A stretch of 64,000 bases of DNA, taken from Humulus lupulus. Lineage: Eukaryota > Streptophyta > Magnoliopsida > Rosales > Cannabaceae. The notes below the pieces were generated by a model. That model had not been told where the DNA came from, made no database searches, and saw nothing but the letters and a program-made list of their open reading frames with translations. Each line of letters starts with the position of its first letter. Position 1 is the stretch's first letter. The stretch spans positions 112,743,061-112,807,060 of the forward strand of contig NC_084801.1 of the NCBI RefSeq assembly GCF_963169125.1. The letters run 5' to 3'. A program made the translations under genes and the position numbers. This document shows positions 23,661 through 34,452 of the stretch, one piece after another.

Positions 23661-24950
23661 TCTCTCTCAAATGCAACAAAACAAAGAGGAACATGGAACC
23701 GAAACAAATCAGCATAATATAAAAATCAGAACTAGGAAGTTGCCTTGCCACCACTGAGGGACCCACCTCAAACTATGACTGCATTAGAGAGAACACTCGA
23801 GCTAGAGTAAAGCTGTCCGCCCCCTTTTGTTCATCCTCCCTTAGCCCTGGGCAACCCCTCTTGAGGTGCCCAACCATCCTACATAAGAAACATGCCTTTG
23901 TTTGGCGTTCTTCCAAATGGCGTCTCTTACAACGAGTGCATTCTGGGTTTAGTTTCCAATCCTCATCTTTTCCCTATTGGCCTTTCTCAGCACCTCAGAA
24001 CCCCTATTTCTAGTCCAGAGGTACTGAATCATTGATAACTCTTCTTTCTTGATAATTGGGGCCTCTACCCCTGCGTGATCCAATAAATGGAGGTATCACT
24101 ACCTAAACTTCGCGCTCTCCGACACTCTCCCTCCAAATCTCTTTTCCTATGCCCTCAACAAGGGTCGTCCCTACCACCTGAGCGTAGGTAAGAATTTCAT
24201 GTACTGGGGTGATTTCAATGCCCTGAGCTATCCTGAAATTCAATCCCTGGATAAATTGCTCCTACTGAGCTACATCCATGGGTACCATATCAAAAGCAAA
24301 CTTGGCCAACCCATCGAATCTGTTAACATACTCTGTTACTGTTTCATTTACCTGAATCAGATTCAGAAACTCATTTGTGTCAGTAGTCTTGACTGCATCA
24401 TAATTACATCTTTCATTAAACAACTACCTAAATTTTTCCCAGTTTATTACAGTTGTATCTCGTATCTGGGATACCACTTCCCACCACATCCGGGTATCAT
24501 CCCGTAACACATATGTAGCACAGATCACCCTATGGTGACTCACCACTCCCATATTGTCGAGGATGGAACTTATCATGGCATCCATTGTTCAACTCTGAAT
24601 GGATCTAGGCCTCCCTCAAAAACTAGAGGGTATTATTCCATAAATCTCCCACATAGAAATTCCCATCTGTTCTCAACCCTTGGTTGAGCCAAAACTAGTG
24701 CCACTCCTGGCACAACAAAGGAATAGGTGTTCCCTGAAAGAACCTAAAGTTTTAAACACCTAATCTCTTCCTCTTGTCTTTCCAATCTTAATTGCATATC
24801 TGTGAACACCTGCTACCAATTCTTAGGGGCAGGCAGAGGGCTCGGGCCCTGGATGTAACTCCCAGCCTCGGTATAAACACCACCGAGTCCCACTAACTGC
24901 CTTGGGTACATAACCCCTTATTTAGTCTGTAGCAAATAACTTGAGCCATT
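23661..24950 (-). pseudogene. gag: G4 gag remnant
   Basis: Minus-strand capsid motifs appear around 24180-24360 (ETVTEYVNRFDGLAKFAFDMVP, then QFIQGLNFRIA, then LTYAQVV). A zinc knuckle near 23855-23900 reads CRMVGHLKRGCPG. Several stops and frame changes interrupt it. It lies in the right order between the primer site at 25341-25362 and protease. Confidence 0.78.
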
Positions 24951-25340
24951 AAACATGATGAGCACTTTCAAAAGCCTTCCCCAATGGAACAATCACACAA
25001 CACCACATTTACATACCACTGCGGTACCAAAATACATGCCCACAACATTCATGCATCAATCAATAACCTTGCTCTTGCCAACAAAATATCATGCCCTTAA
25101 CTCTAGCATGCGGATAAAACATTCATATATACATTGAGCAGGTAATCACATAATCATATCAATAGTCAAGGGCTAGGCCCTATAAAAATCTCATGCTTCC
25201 TAATAAGGCATGCAGGTTAAGCATTTATATCTTATTTAAGCACCTAAACATATAACCACATAAATAGTCAACATACCTAGAGTGGAACATGTATTTAGTG
25301 ATGAGTGTACATGCCCAGCTTGTGTTCAGGAACCTTTAAT
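24951..25340 (-). other. G4 leader
   Basis: Non-coding sequence between the G4 primer site and gag. It is AT-rich, with 'atcatg'-rich stretches, and no coding frame resembles a known protein. Confidence 0.5.
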
Positions 25341-25362
25341 CTTGGCTCGCTCAGATACCATG
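25341..25362 (-). promoter_or_regulatory. G4 primer-binding site (initiator Met tRNA)
   Basis: The minus strand reads TGGTATCTGAGCGAGCC next to the LTR 3' terminus. It matches the usual TGGTATCAGAGC complement of initiator Met tRNA with one change. It marks LTR F as an upstream LTR for G4. Confidence 0.8.
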
Positions 25363-25547
25363 TTCTAACGCCCTACTACCCAGGGACCGTTACCCTATGT
25401 ATATTAAATAGTGATTAACTTGCTAAATGAGTCATTTGGCCATAGTCGTGTTACCATGTTCTAACGCCCTACTACCCAGGGACCGTTACCCTATGTATAT
25501 TAAATAGTGATTAACTTGCTAAATGAGTCATTTGGCCATGGTCGTGT
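25356..25547. repeat. 96-bp tandem duplication over the LTR-PBS boundary
   Basis: Copies lie at 25356-25451 and 25452-25547 and are nearly identical. Each starts TACCATG, which is the first bases of the primer site, and then carries the last ~88 bases of the LTR. Confidence 0.9.
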
Positions 25548-28298
25548 TACTAAACATGACCGTTACACATGGGTTCCCAAAATACATTTGAAAGGTTAAT
25601 TACAATAAAAGAGTTACAACCTGCCAACCTAAGAGGCAAAATAGGGTTTGACCTTAGTTTCTCTTTAAACCCTCGACCGTGGTGGTCGAGCAGCTACATA
25701 TGTACACATCGTCACCTAAGCTCTCCAACTTAAGGATGGTCTAGCTTTCTTTTCTCTTTACCTACACGACATAGAACCCGTGAGCCGAGGCTCAGCAAGA
25801 AAACTTAAACATGCTCATAAGTAATTAATAACATGTTACCAAATCATAATAAGCATGCCTAGAAGTAATAACCCTACTCATGCATGCATACAGGTACAAA
25901 TAAATGATTATGGAATCATTCTGGGAGCTTTCATCCTTAATCATATGACCATAGAGTTTACCCGGGTCCTCTGCCCTGAATAGATGACCATAGAGTCAAC
26001 CTGGGGTCCTTTGCTCTGTCCTCTATATAACTAATATTGGAGCTGATCTAGCAAACTCGGCGCTAAGTTTTCTTTGATCGATAGATCGGTCAAGAGTATG
26101 ATGTGCTCCTGGCTAGGCCAAATCATATGGCCAAATCAACGCCTTACGACCAACACTCAGCGTGCTAATGTCATTCTTGACAAACAAGTTAATGCTAGGA
26201 TATTGGACTAATAAGTCACCCCGGGTCCCTTAACCCTATCCTCTGTATAGGTGCACTAGGTGCTGACCAGCACTCCCCGTGCTAATGTCATCCTAGACTA
26301 TTAAGTCCATACTAGGATATGGGACTAATAAGTCACCTCGGGTCCCTTAGCCCTATCCTCTATATAGGCGCATCTGATGTTGACCAGCACTCCACGTGCT
26401 AATGTCATCCTTGACTAATAAGTCAATGCTAGTATATGGGACTAATAAGTCACCCTGGGTCCCATTTCCCTATCCTCTGTATAATCATCTTTGAAGTTGA
26501 TCTCGCGTACCTATCACTGAGTTTTCCCCGACCAATAGGTCGGTCAGGCATATGATGCGCTCCTGGTTGAGCATAACCATAACGACTAGCGCTCAGCGCG
26601 CTATTGCCATCCTTGACTAATAAGTCAAACCTTTCTCAATAAGATAATGCAAGCAGGAATATAGCATATGTTAAATATCTAGATACAAAGCATTCAACAT
26701 GCTTAATCAATAATAATAAGCATAATCATAATCATGCAAATACTCAGGCGTTCATGCCCTATTCATGTTCTTGTTCAACAGCTCAGAATCACAAGCATAA
26801 TAATAATCATGCACATTTATAGAGACTCATGCTCTGATCAATTCTATATTCAACATTTAGGCCATTCCATAACAACATGTATCACATACTGGGTGTATTT
26901 TTCTTACCTTTAGTCCTAGTACAGGTTACTAATAAATGACCCTCGAGCACGATCCTGATTCTAGGCCCCTAGTGATAACCTAGTCACAACCATAATATAG
27001 AATCCCATCTATAACGAGTAAACACAAGCTTCCAGACTGAGTCCTAACCTCTGGGACGTTGAATCCTACCAAACCTGGTAGTAAGATCGATCCCGAGCCC
27101 TTATGTTTAAGTTCCCGTGACTAAAAACTCACTTTGGCGAAAATTTCCCTTTTGGGCCACGATCCCAAAAAACCAAGCCATGACTGGCTCAAGAATAGGG
27201 GCTAAACCCCTCACTGTCTGTGTCGCGGGCCATGGCCAGCCAAAAAGGTGACGCGGCTCAAAGTTCCCCCAACAGGCAATCCACCTGCTTCTTCAAGCCT
27301 AGGCCGCGGCATACAAGAAAAGGGTCGCAGGCCAACCAGGAACTCAGCCATAAAACTCCATTTTTCCTATTTTAAAACCTTCCAAAAACCTATCCAAACA
27401 TACCTAAATCTCAAAAGCAAAGTTCCCAATAATCTCAATGGCCTAAAACCATCAACACCCAAGCTTCAAACCATTCAAAAACACCTTAAAACATAAAATC
27501 CAAATTCAAAATTTATGAAATTTTAGGAAACGAAAACTCAGAAATTCAAAGCTTAAAGTACCTCTAATTAAGTCGTTTCTCACTAAATCCCTCGACTAAT
27601 AAGCTTCTAATCTTTCCTAGAATCGTTATGACATTATCCTTGCTTGAATCTGAGTCCTAAAACTCGAGTTTCCTTCGAAAATGCTAACGGGCGACAAATA
27701 AATGAACGAGAGAGAGAGAATGTAACTGAACATTCTGTTATGTTTCTGATAGGTTACTTTGAGCTTAAGTAACCTCAAATGAATCCCAATGCTTGGGGTC
27801 CCAAGACCTCTCCCAATGGTAAAATATTCAAAATCCCCAGAATTCCCTCTTGATCTCACTAACTTGCAATATATCATCAAATAATCATTCCCATTACCCA
27901 ATTACCCGGTAATGTAATAAATACCCAAAATACCCCTTGACTCACACCGAGTCAAGTATGGGTCTCGTTGTGACTTTCCCACTAGCTTGCTCCCTAGGAT
28001 CGTCTTGTGCTAAGTAAAAAAAATATATCCAGATAATAATGTGGTCCCACACATATATCACATATATGCCAAATATACCCATAACGGGTCAAATTACAAA
28101 AATTGCCCTTTTAATCAGAGATGGGCTCACTTGCATATTTAACACACCAAAACATGCATATCAAGTCATATTTTAATGTAACTCACATAATCACATATTA
28201 ATACACATATATATCACATAATCACATAATTTAATAATTTGCCATCCTGGACCCCTAATCAAGGCCCTAATCCTTATTAGGTAATTTGGGACATTACA
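25364..28298 (-). mobile_element. LTR F (2935 bp), flanked by both PPT and PBS
   Basis: The minus-strand LTR starts TGTAATGTCCC at 28298 and ends near 25364 (GGGCGTTAGA). A polypurine tract and pol tail lie on its upstream side, and a primer-binding site with gag on its downstream side. It contains the conserved island at 25680-25805, the W-box minisatellite at 25930-26640, a donor-like site at 26900-26910 and a GC block at 27150-27330. It keeps the empty site for solo LTR E at 26631. It is longer than its relatives because of the duplicated end and the minisatellite. Confidence 0.9.
25930..26640. repeat. W-box palindrome minisatellite in LTR F
   Basis: The same ~115-base unit as in LTR D. 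'gactaataagtcacc' occurs near 26207, 26323 and 26438. The full dyad TTGACTAATAAGTCAA occurs at 26412 and 26612, with degenerate copies near 26175 and 26295. Confidence 0.75.
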
Positions 28299-28600
28299 AC
28301 CATCCCCTCCTTATAGAAATTTCGTCCTCAAAATTTTTACCTGAATTGCCCAAGATATAAATCCTACATATTTGATTCCAGCTCCCAGGCCGCTCCCTCA
28401 AACTTACTATTTCTGTATAATACCTTAACCAAAGGTATAGGTTTGTTCATCAGAACCTTGTCATTTCTGTCTCATATCTGGGCTGGCTATTTCTCATAAG
28501 ATAATTCTATCTCCAGTTCCACACCCTCATAATTCAACACATGAGTCTCATCTAACACATGTTTCCTCAACCTAAAAACATGAAATGCATTACGTATGAC
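28299..28600 (-). pseudogene. pol: Pol tail with PPT, minus strand
   Basis: Immediately upstream of LTR F, the minus strand has GGAGGGGATGGT (polypurine tract) at 28299-28313. Before it comes the pol C-terminus: NAFHVFRLRKHVLDETHVLNY, DRNDKVLMNKPIPLVKVLYRN and a FEGAAWELE chromodomain-like motif, with two stops. It breaks near 28600 against plus-strand pol. Confidence 0.82.
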
Positions 28601-28602
28601 CG

Positions 28603-29571
28603 ACAGTGCTGATGATCCCCAGTTAGAGAAGCACCGCGAAGACGTCTTAGCTAGAGTGGCTTAGGACTTTACCATTTCTGAGACAGACATGTTGAGGTAC
28701 AATGATAGGAGTTATGTTTCGATGGATGCTGGTATTAGACGAGAGATTATGGATGAGTCCCATACCACTCCTTATTCATTGCACCCAGGCACAATAAAGA
28801 TGTATCAGGATCTGAAATGTTTGTACTAGTGGCTAGTGATGAAGAAATATGTAGTTGAGTATGTGGCAAAGTACCTAACTTGTCAGCAAGTGAAACTGGA
28901 ACACTAGAGACCATCGGGGTTATCACATCCATTGGATACCCCTAAGTGAAAATGGGAGGACATCACCATGGACTTTTTGGTTGGATTGCCTATGACGGTG
29001 GGTCAACACGACTCGGTATGGGTGATTAGAGTGGCTCCATACGAGATGTTGTATGGTAGGAAATGTAGATCACCTAGTCATTGGGATGAAATGGGTGAGA
29101 GGAAATAATTGGGTTCTCAAGCGGTTCAAAGGACCAGTGAGGCCATCGAGACGATTAGAGCTCCAATGCTTGCCTCACATGTGGAGTTAAATGATTTGGG
29201 AAGAAGGGAAAGTTGAGCCCTAGGTTTGTAGGACCTTTCGAGATCCTGAAAAAGATTGGGCAGGTAGCCTATGATTGGCTATGCCTTCAGCTTTATCAGG
29301 AGTACATAACATGTTTCATGTATCGATGTTTAGGAGATATGTATTGGATATTACTCCTGTGATGATCTATGAGGATCTAGAGTTACAGACGAATTTGTCT
29401 TACAAGGAGAAACCAGTTCAGATTCTGGACAGCAAGGACAAAGTCTTTCGAAATTAGAAGATCCCATTGGTTAATGTATTATGGAGGAACAACAAGGTCG
29501 AGTAAGCGACTTGGGAGCTAGAGTTGAATATGCGGGATCAGTATTTCGAGCTGTTTTGACAAATTTCGAGG
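28603..29571 (+). pseudogene. pol: G5 pol remnant with integrase core deleted
   Basis: It starts in the RNase H-integrase spacer. The zinc region is recognisable (SLHPGTIKMYQDLK near 28776, YLTCQQVKL near 28875). The core begins with ITMDFLVGL and HDSVWVI and then jumps at about 29023 directly to RVAPYEMLYGRKCRSP, losing roughly 110 codons with the second Asp and the Glu. A second gap removes part of the C-terminal domain near 29180. The tail from 29275 runs through VHNMFHVSMFRRY and PVQILDSKDK to a stop near 29556. Confidence 0.85.
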
Positions 29572-29598
29572 ATGAAATTTCTATTAGGAGGGGATAGT

Positions 29599-31676
29599 TG
29601 TACGTCCCAAAACTCCTAATAAGGATTAGTATGTTCATTAGTGTGCCTAGAGGGCATAATTAGAAATTATGTGATTTTAATCGAATATATATGTGATTAT
29701 GTGGATTATGTGAGCTATATTATGATATCACTATTTATGCATGTTTATGTATATTAAATATGCTTAAAGGCTCACTTTTGTTAAAAATGGCCATTTTTGT
29801 AATTTTGACATGTTAAGGGTATAGTGGTAATTTTATATGATAAGCGCTTGAGACCACAATATTATGTGGATATATTCATGATATTCAGCAAGAGTCGATC
29901 CTTTCAAGCAATTTAGCGGAAAAGTCACATTGGGGAGTAATTCTCGACTCAAAGTGAGCCAAGGGGTATTTTGGTAATTTTACACACTTTGGGATTAATT
30001 GATAAATGAAGTATTTTATGGGAAATAATGATAGTTGGTGGATTAGTTGATTAAATTGGATATTTGAGATATAATTTGAGGTTTAGTGGGAAATTAGGCG
30101 AAATGATCAAAATGCCATTGGGGGTTATTTGAGTTGGAGGAAAATTTGTCGTTTGACCACTAGTATAGGTAAAATTGGGCCAAGTGCTGAGGACCACTTA
30201 TCATTCATGTTCTGCTCTCTTTCTCCTTTCTCCATTCCCTAGTTTTTTTCTCAAGTTCTAAGCACCCAAGTGATCAAATCTTGGAGCTCCCTAAGGTCTT
30301 AGTAAAGGATTGAAGTGTTTAAGGATATGATTTTGGTAAAGGGATCATCCATAAGCCAGGAGTTTGAATTTTCACAGTCGAGGTAAGGATCATTTAAGTT
30401 TTCTTGATGTTCTTCAATGTTCTTGATTAGTTTTGGGGTTAATGAAAATTCTAAGAACTTTGTGTTTTTAGGAAACATTGGGTGGAAATTGATGGTAGTT
30501 AGGTGCAAGCAAACTATTCTGAAGCTTGGAATTAAGCTTGAAACTCTGAATTGGACTTGAATTTCATATTTTTGGGTAAGTTTTCAATGTTTATGCTCAA
30601 ATGGTAATTTTGGCAATTGTGTGCATATTGTTGTTTTGAGTGAGTTTTGATTATATACTGAGGTTACTAAGTTAGTATGTGGTCAAATAGTTGTGGAAAA
30701 TTAACTGGAAATTGGGTTAGAGTCAGTTTTGATGTTTGAGAATGTAGGTAAAAAAAGCAGTTTCAAGGGTAGGTTTTCCCTTAGACTATCGTGACTCTTT
30801 AGAGGGGGTGTCGCAACTCAAAATGCATGAATTTTAGAAAGGGGCTTCTCGGTTCGTTTTAGAGTCGCAACGCTAAGGAAGTTTTAGGGTGCATTTGGTT
30901 AGAGTTTTGGGAAGTTATCTTGGGAGGCTCGGGGGATGATTCTTCTATCCCGTTTAATGGAATCCGAGGTCCCGAGAGCTAGGGCTTAGTCTTGAGGTCC
31001 ATTATTAAAATTTGTTCCTGATAAACATATCGTTTATGTTGCGACTAGTGTTTCCCCAAGGCTCGGGAAATATGATTGTACTCGGGGTCGCTTCGCTATT
31101 CACTCAAGACACGAGAATGTTTGCTCTGTATATATATTTGTTGATATAATTGTTTATGATTGAATGGCTAGGGGCTGTTATCCGAGATATACTTGCGTAA
31201 TGTAGGCTGTTATGGCATGGCCATTGTAGGGATACGGCATGTATCTATTCGACATGAGCCATCATACTGGTTGAAGAATAACTGTGAATCTAATTGTGAT
31301 TAAAAGGGGTGCATTAAATTATAATGTTCATATGTACCTCTGTTTTACTTGTTTGGGTTTTCTTACAGAGTCTTGGCTCACGGATGCTTTGTGGCGGCGT
31401 CTGCATACTTAGCCTGCTCGGCCACCACGGTTGAGATACTTTTCAGAGCATGGTTTATTTCCTCAGTCTTGCCCCTTAGGTCGGCTAGTTCTATAATTTT
31501 CTTGTAATTGTGTTTTGATTTAAAACCGTTGGGATCCCTTGTAGATATTCAAACCTTTTTAATACATAAACTGTTGTTCAACTTTAATTACATGTTTAAG
31601 TCCAAATGACTCACTTAACGAGCTAAGCACTATTTGAACACACGGTGTAACGATCCTGGATTAGTAAGGCATCACA
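29599..31676 (+). mobile_element. G5 3' LTR (2078 bp)
   Basis: It begins TGTACGTCCC, a damaged TGTAACGTCCC, directly after the PPT at 29584-29598, and ends AAGGCATCACA at 31676. It is the LTR most similar to the truncated copy at 344. Part of the conserved island is deleted near 31390: the 'gtgcaggtaaagg' portion is missing while 'cctgctcggccaccacgg' remains. No partner LTR is present. Confidence 0.85.
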
Positions 31677-32690
31677 CTAGAACTCTCTCAATTGTCTTCC
31701 AATGTTCCATTCTTGCATGTCTAGTAAGCCTAAGCGCATATGCAATGTCTGCTCTTGTACAATGAGTGGTGCACATTAGACTCCCTAATGCACTTGCCAA
31801 TTCAAGTTGAGCCACTTCTCTACCATTATTCTTTTCAAGCTTTATGCTTGAATCAAATGGTGTATTTGCCTCTTTCATTTTGAGATGACTAAACTTGTCA
31901 AGCCCTTTCTCAACATAGTGAGCTTGACTCAAGGCTTAATCTCCACTATTTCTTCTCACTTTTATACCCAAGATGGTATCAACCTCTCCAAGGTCTTTTA
32001 TCTTGAAAGTGGAAGATAGGAACCTCTTCGTTTCTATTATGCCTTTCATTTCATTACTTGAAATCAACACACCATCAACATATCGACACACTAAGATGAC
32101 ATAGCCATCAGAAGAATTACACTATATGCACTTGTCTACATTGTTGTGTCTAAACCCTTTCAAAACTATGGATTTATCAAAATTCCAATGCAATTGTTTT
32201 TGTGATTGTTTTAAACCATACAATGATTTAACAAGCCTACACACTTTATGTTCATTTCCCCTTAGAACAAAACATTCCAGTTGTTCCATATAGATCTCCT
32301 CAACGAGATCTCCATTTAGGAATGCTGTTTTGACATCCATTTTATGAACATGAAGGTTGTATATTCATGATAAGACAAATAGTACTATTTTAGCAGTTGT
32401 CCTAGCAATTGGTGCCTATGTGTCAAAGTAATCGGTGTGATAAGACAAATAGTACTATTTTAGCAGTTGTATATTCATGTAAGGTGCCATCGGTGTGATA
32501 TTTCCTCTGAAATACCAACTTGCACCCAATTGGTTTTGTACCTTGTATAATTTCTACCAATTCCAATGTCTTGTTTGACATAATTGAATCCATCTCATCA
32601 TTTATTGCCTCCTTCCTAAAGGTGGAGTCTCTTGAAGAAATTGCTTCTTGGTAGGTTATGGGAACATCCTCAAGTAGAAGAGTCATAAGA
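31677..32690 (-). pseudogene. pol: Ty1/copia RT-RNase H remnant
   Basis: Minus-strand copia-type RT: GTKPIGCKLVFQRKYHTDGT (about 32540), MDVKTAFLNGDLVEEIYMEQ (about 32330) and SLYGLKQS (about 32220). The catalytic YVDD is YVDG at 32071-32082, so the second Asp is lost. The distal part reads SQAHYVEKGLDKF and ADIAYALRL and stops near 31677 at the G5 LTR end, leaving RNase H truncated. Several frame breaks and a local duplication (32359-32490) are present. Confidence 0.88.
32359..32490. repeat. Short interspersed duplication within copia RT
   Basis: A 32-base segment beginning 'gataagacaaatag' is repeated at 32369-32400 and 32439-32470. A 'tgtatattcatg' segment flanks both, and 'atcggtgtgata' is also duplicated. 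The pattern fits a templated repair or template-switch event. Confidence 0.85.
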
Positions 32691-33560
32691 AATTTCCATG
32701 TAAGTTCTTTAAGGTCGCCCTCTACTAGGTAGAGTATTTCTACTTGATTTCATTTCTCAATTGATTCCAACTCTTTAAGCCTTTGGCTTCTCCAAGGCAA
32801 TATAGGTTGCTCATCAACCTTTGGATCTTTCTCTTTGCGAGATTCTCCAACACTTGTGGATTCTTGAGAGTTGCTATCACAATATAACATGTTCCCAATG
32901 AACTCCACTTCTCTTGATTCCATTATCACATTAGACTCCAAGCCTAATAGCCTATAGGCCTTGCTATTTGAGGCATAGCCAAAAATGCACCATTTACGGC
33001 TCTTGGACCCAACTTGGTCCTTTTAGGCTTCGTGCTATTGCAATAGGCAAGGCACCCCCACACTTTAAGATAGCCTAGGTTAGGCTTCTTTCCTCTATAT
33101 AACTCACAGGGAGAAACATTATTCTTTTTCATAGGAATTCGATTGAATATATGACACGCAGCAAGCAAAGTGTCACTCCGCAAATTATAACACAATTTAG
33201 CATGTAAAAGCATAGAGTTAATCATCTCAAGATAAGGTCTATTCCTTATTTCAGCTATTCCATTTTGTTGTAGTGTGTATGGTGTAGTGCATTCATGTAT
33301 GATGTCATGTTGTTCACAAAACTCAATAAAATCATTTAAAAAGGTATTCATCACCTCTATCACTTCTACTAGTCTTAATTTTCCTTTCTAATTGATTTTC
33401 TACTTCAGCTTTATAGATTTTAAGTGCATTAGAAGCCTCATTCTTACTCTTAAGCAAATACACATAATTATACCTAGAGTAATCATCTATAAAAGTCATG
33501 AAGTATCTATTTCCTCCTCTAGTTAACATGTCATATAATTTACATAAATCTCAATGTATT
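32691..33560 (-). pseudogene. pol: Ty1/copia integrase remnant
   Basis: Minus-strand copia integrase core with the DDE triad visible: FIDDYSRY (about 33490), SRSDRGDEYL (about 33345) and NGIAEIRN (about 33260). Copia-specific motifs follow: TLLAACHIFNRIP, SPCELYRGKKPNLGYLKVWGCLAY. The linker to RT (32750-32941) is rich in Ser/Glu. The frame breaks between the second Asp and the Glu, near 33350, so the enzyme is dead. Confidence 0.88.
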
Positions 33561-34140
33561 AAATCTAGCAAGTTTGAACATCTATCAACACTTGGAAAAA
33601 GTTTCTTAACCATTTTACATTTAACACATAATTAACATTTTCTATGCTCATTCACATCACAATTAATCAATCCACATTTAACAACTCTTTTAATTGTGTT
33701 ATAACCTATATATGCAAGTCTATTATGACACAAAGTGATAGAACTAGAATTAATTACATTACAAGAATTAGAAGTCATATAATTATTGTCATTATCAAGA
33801 GTACATAGTTTTCTCATCTCATCACACGAATAACCATTTTCAAAAAAGTGCCCAATTTAGTCAAATTAAGTTTTTAGAATTCAGGCTCCATTTCGATACC
33901 GGGTTTACAAAATAGATTTCCACTTATAATGTTTCTAGTCATATCAGAAACATAGAAAACATTAATTAGGGTTACTTTCTTTACATTAGTGAAGAACACA
34001 TCAATGTAGCCCCTTCCAAGTACCTTGGATTTCTTTCCATTTACCATTTGGATTTTAAGTCCCACCTTTGCACTTTCAAAGGTTTTGAAAAGAGTTTTAT
34101 CTACCACCATCCTTGCACCTTCCCTTGGGTTGCATTAACA
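33561..34140 (-). pseudogene. pol: Ty1/copia protease-side and GAG-pre-integrase remnant
   Basis: The frame 33632-33817 ends with CHNRLAYIGYNTIKRVVKCGLI, a degraded GAG-pre-integrase domain (usually HxRLGHxN). Upstream, 33874-34110 reads VNGKKSKVLGRGYIDVFF and NVFYVSDMTRNIISGN, typical of the region after the copia protease active site. Gag and the protease DTG motif are not present, so the element is truncated here. Confidence 0.8.
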
Positions 34141-34452
34141 TTTACTTCTCTGAAGGTTGCATTAGTCTCATCACTTTATTCATGAACTGTTAGGGTTTTT
34201 GCTCTAACAACATGTAAAAATATGTTTTATTGATTTAAATAAAAGTATAATTTTATTATATTTGAATGTTATAATAATTATTTTAATAATTTATATAAAT
34301 TTCAAGAAAAATCCATATTTATTTATGAGGATATGATTTTGTATAAGTACTAGAGATTAAGATTATATACTGAATAAAATAGTTAGTAACCTATTAAAGT
34401 ATGGAATCTTTAATGAATGGTTCCTAGTACGATTTACTAAGCACACATGATC
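34141..34452. mobile_element. AT-rich LTR-like sequence, left half
   Basis: Sequence with TGTTAGGG at 34188, a common start (or, reversed, an end) of plant copia LTRs. There is no coding potential. It continues after solo LTR I at 37279. Orientation is uncertain: read on the minus strand, the same point would be an LTR end in CCCTAACA next to the copia pol remnant. Confidence 0.4.

Noticed and set aside
25356..25547. Possible direct-repeat array such as CRISPR
   Set aside because: Only two adjacent copies with no spacers, and a plant LTR context.
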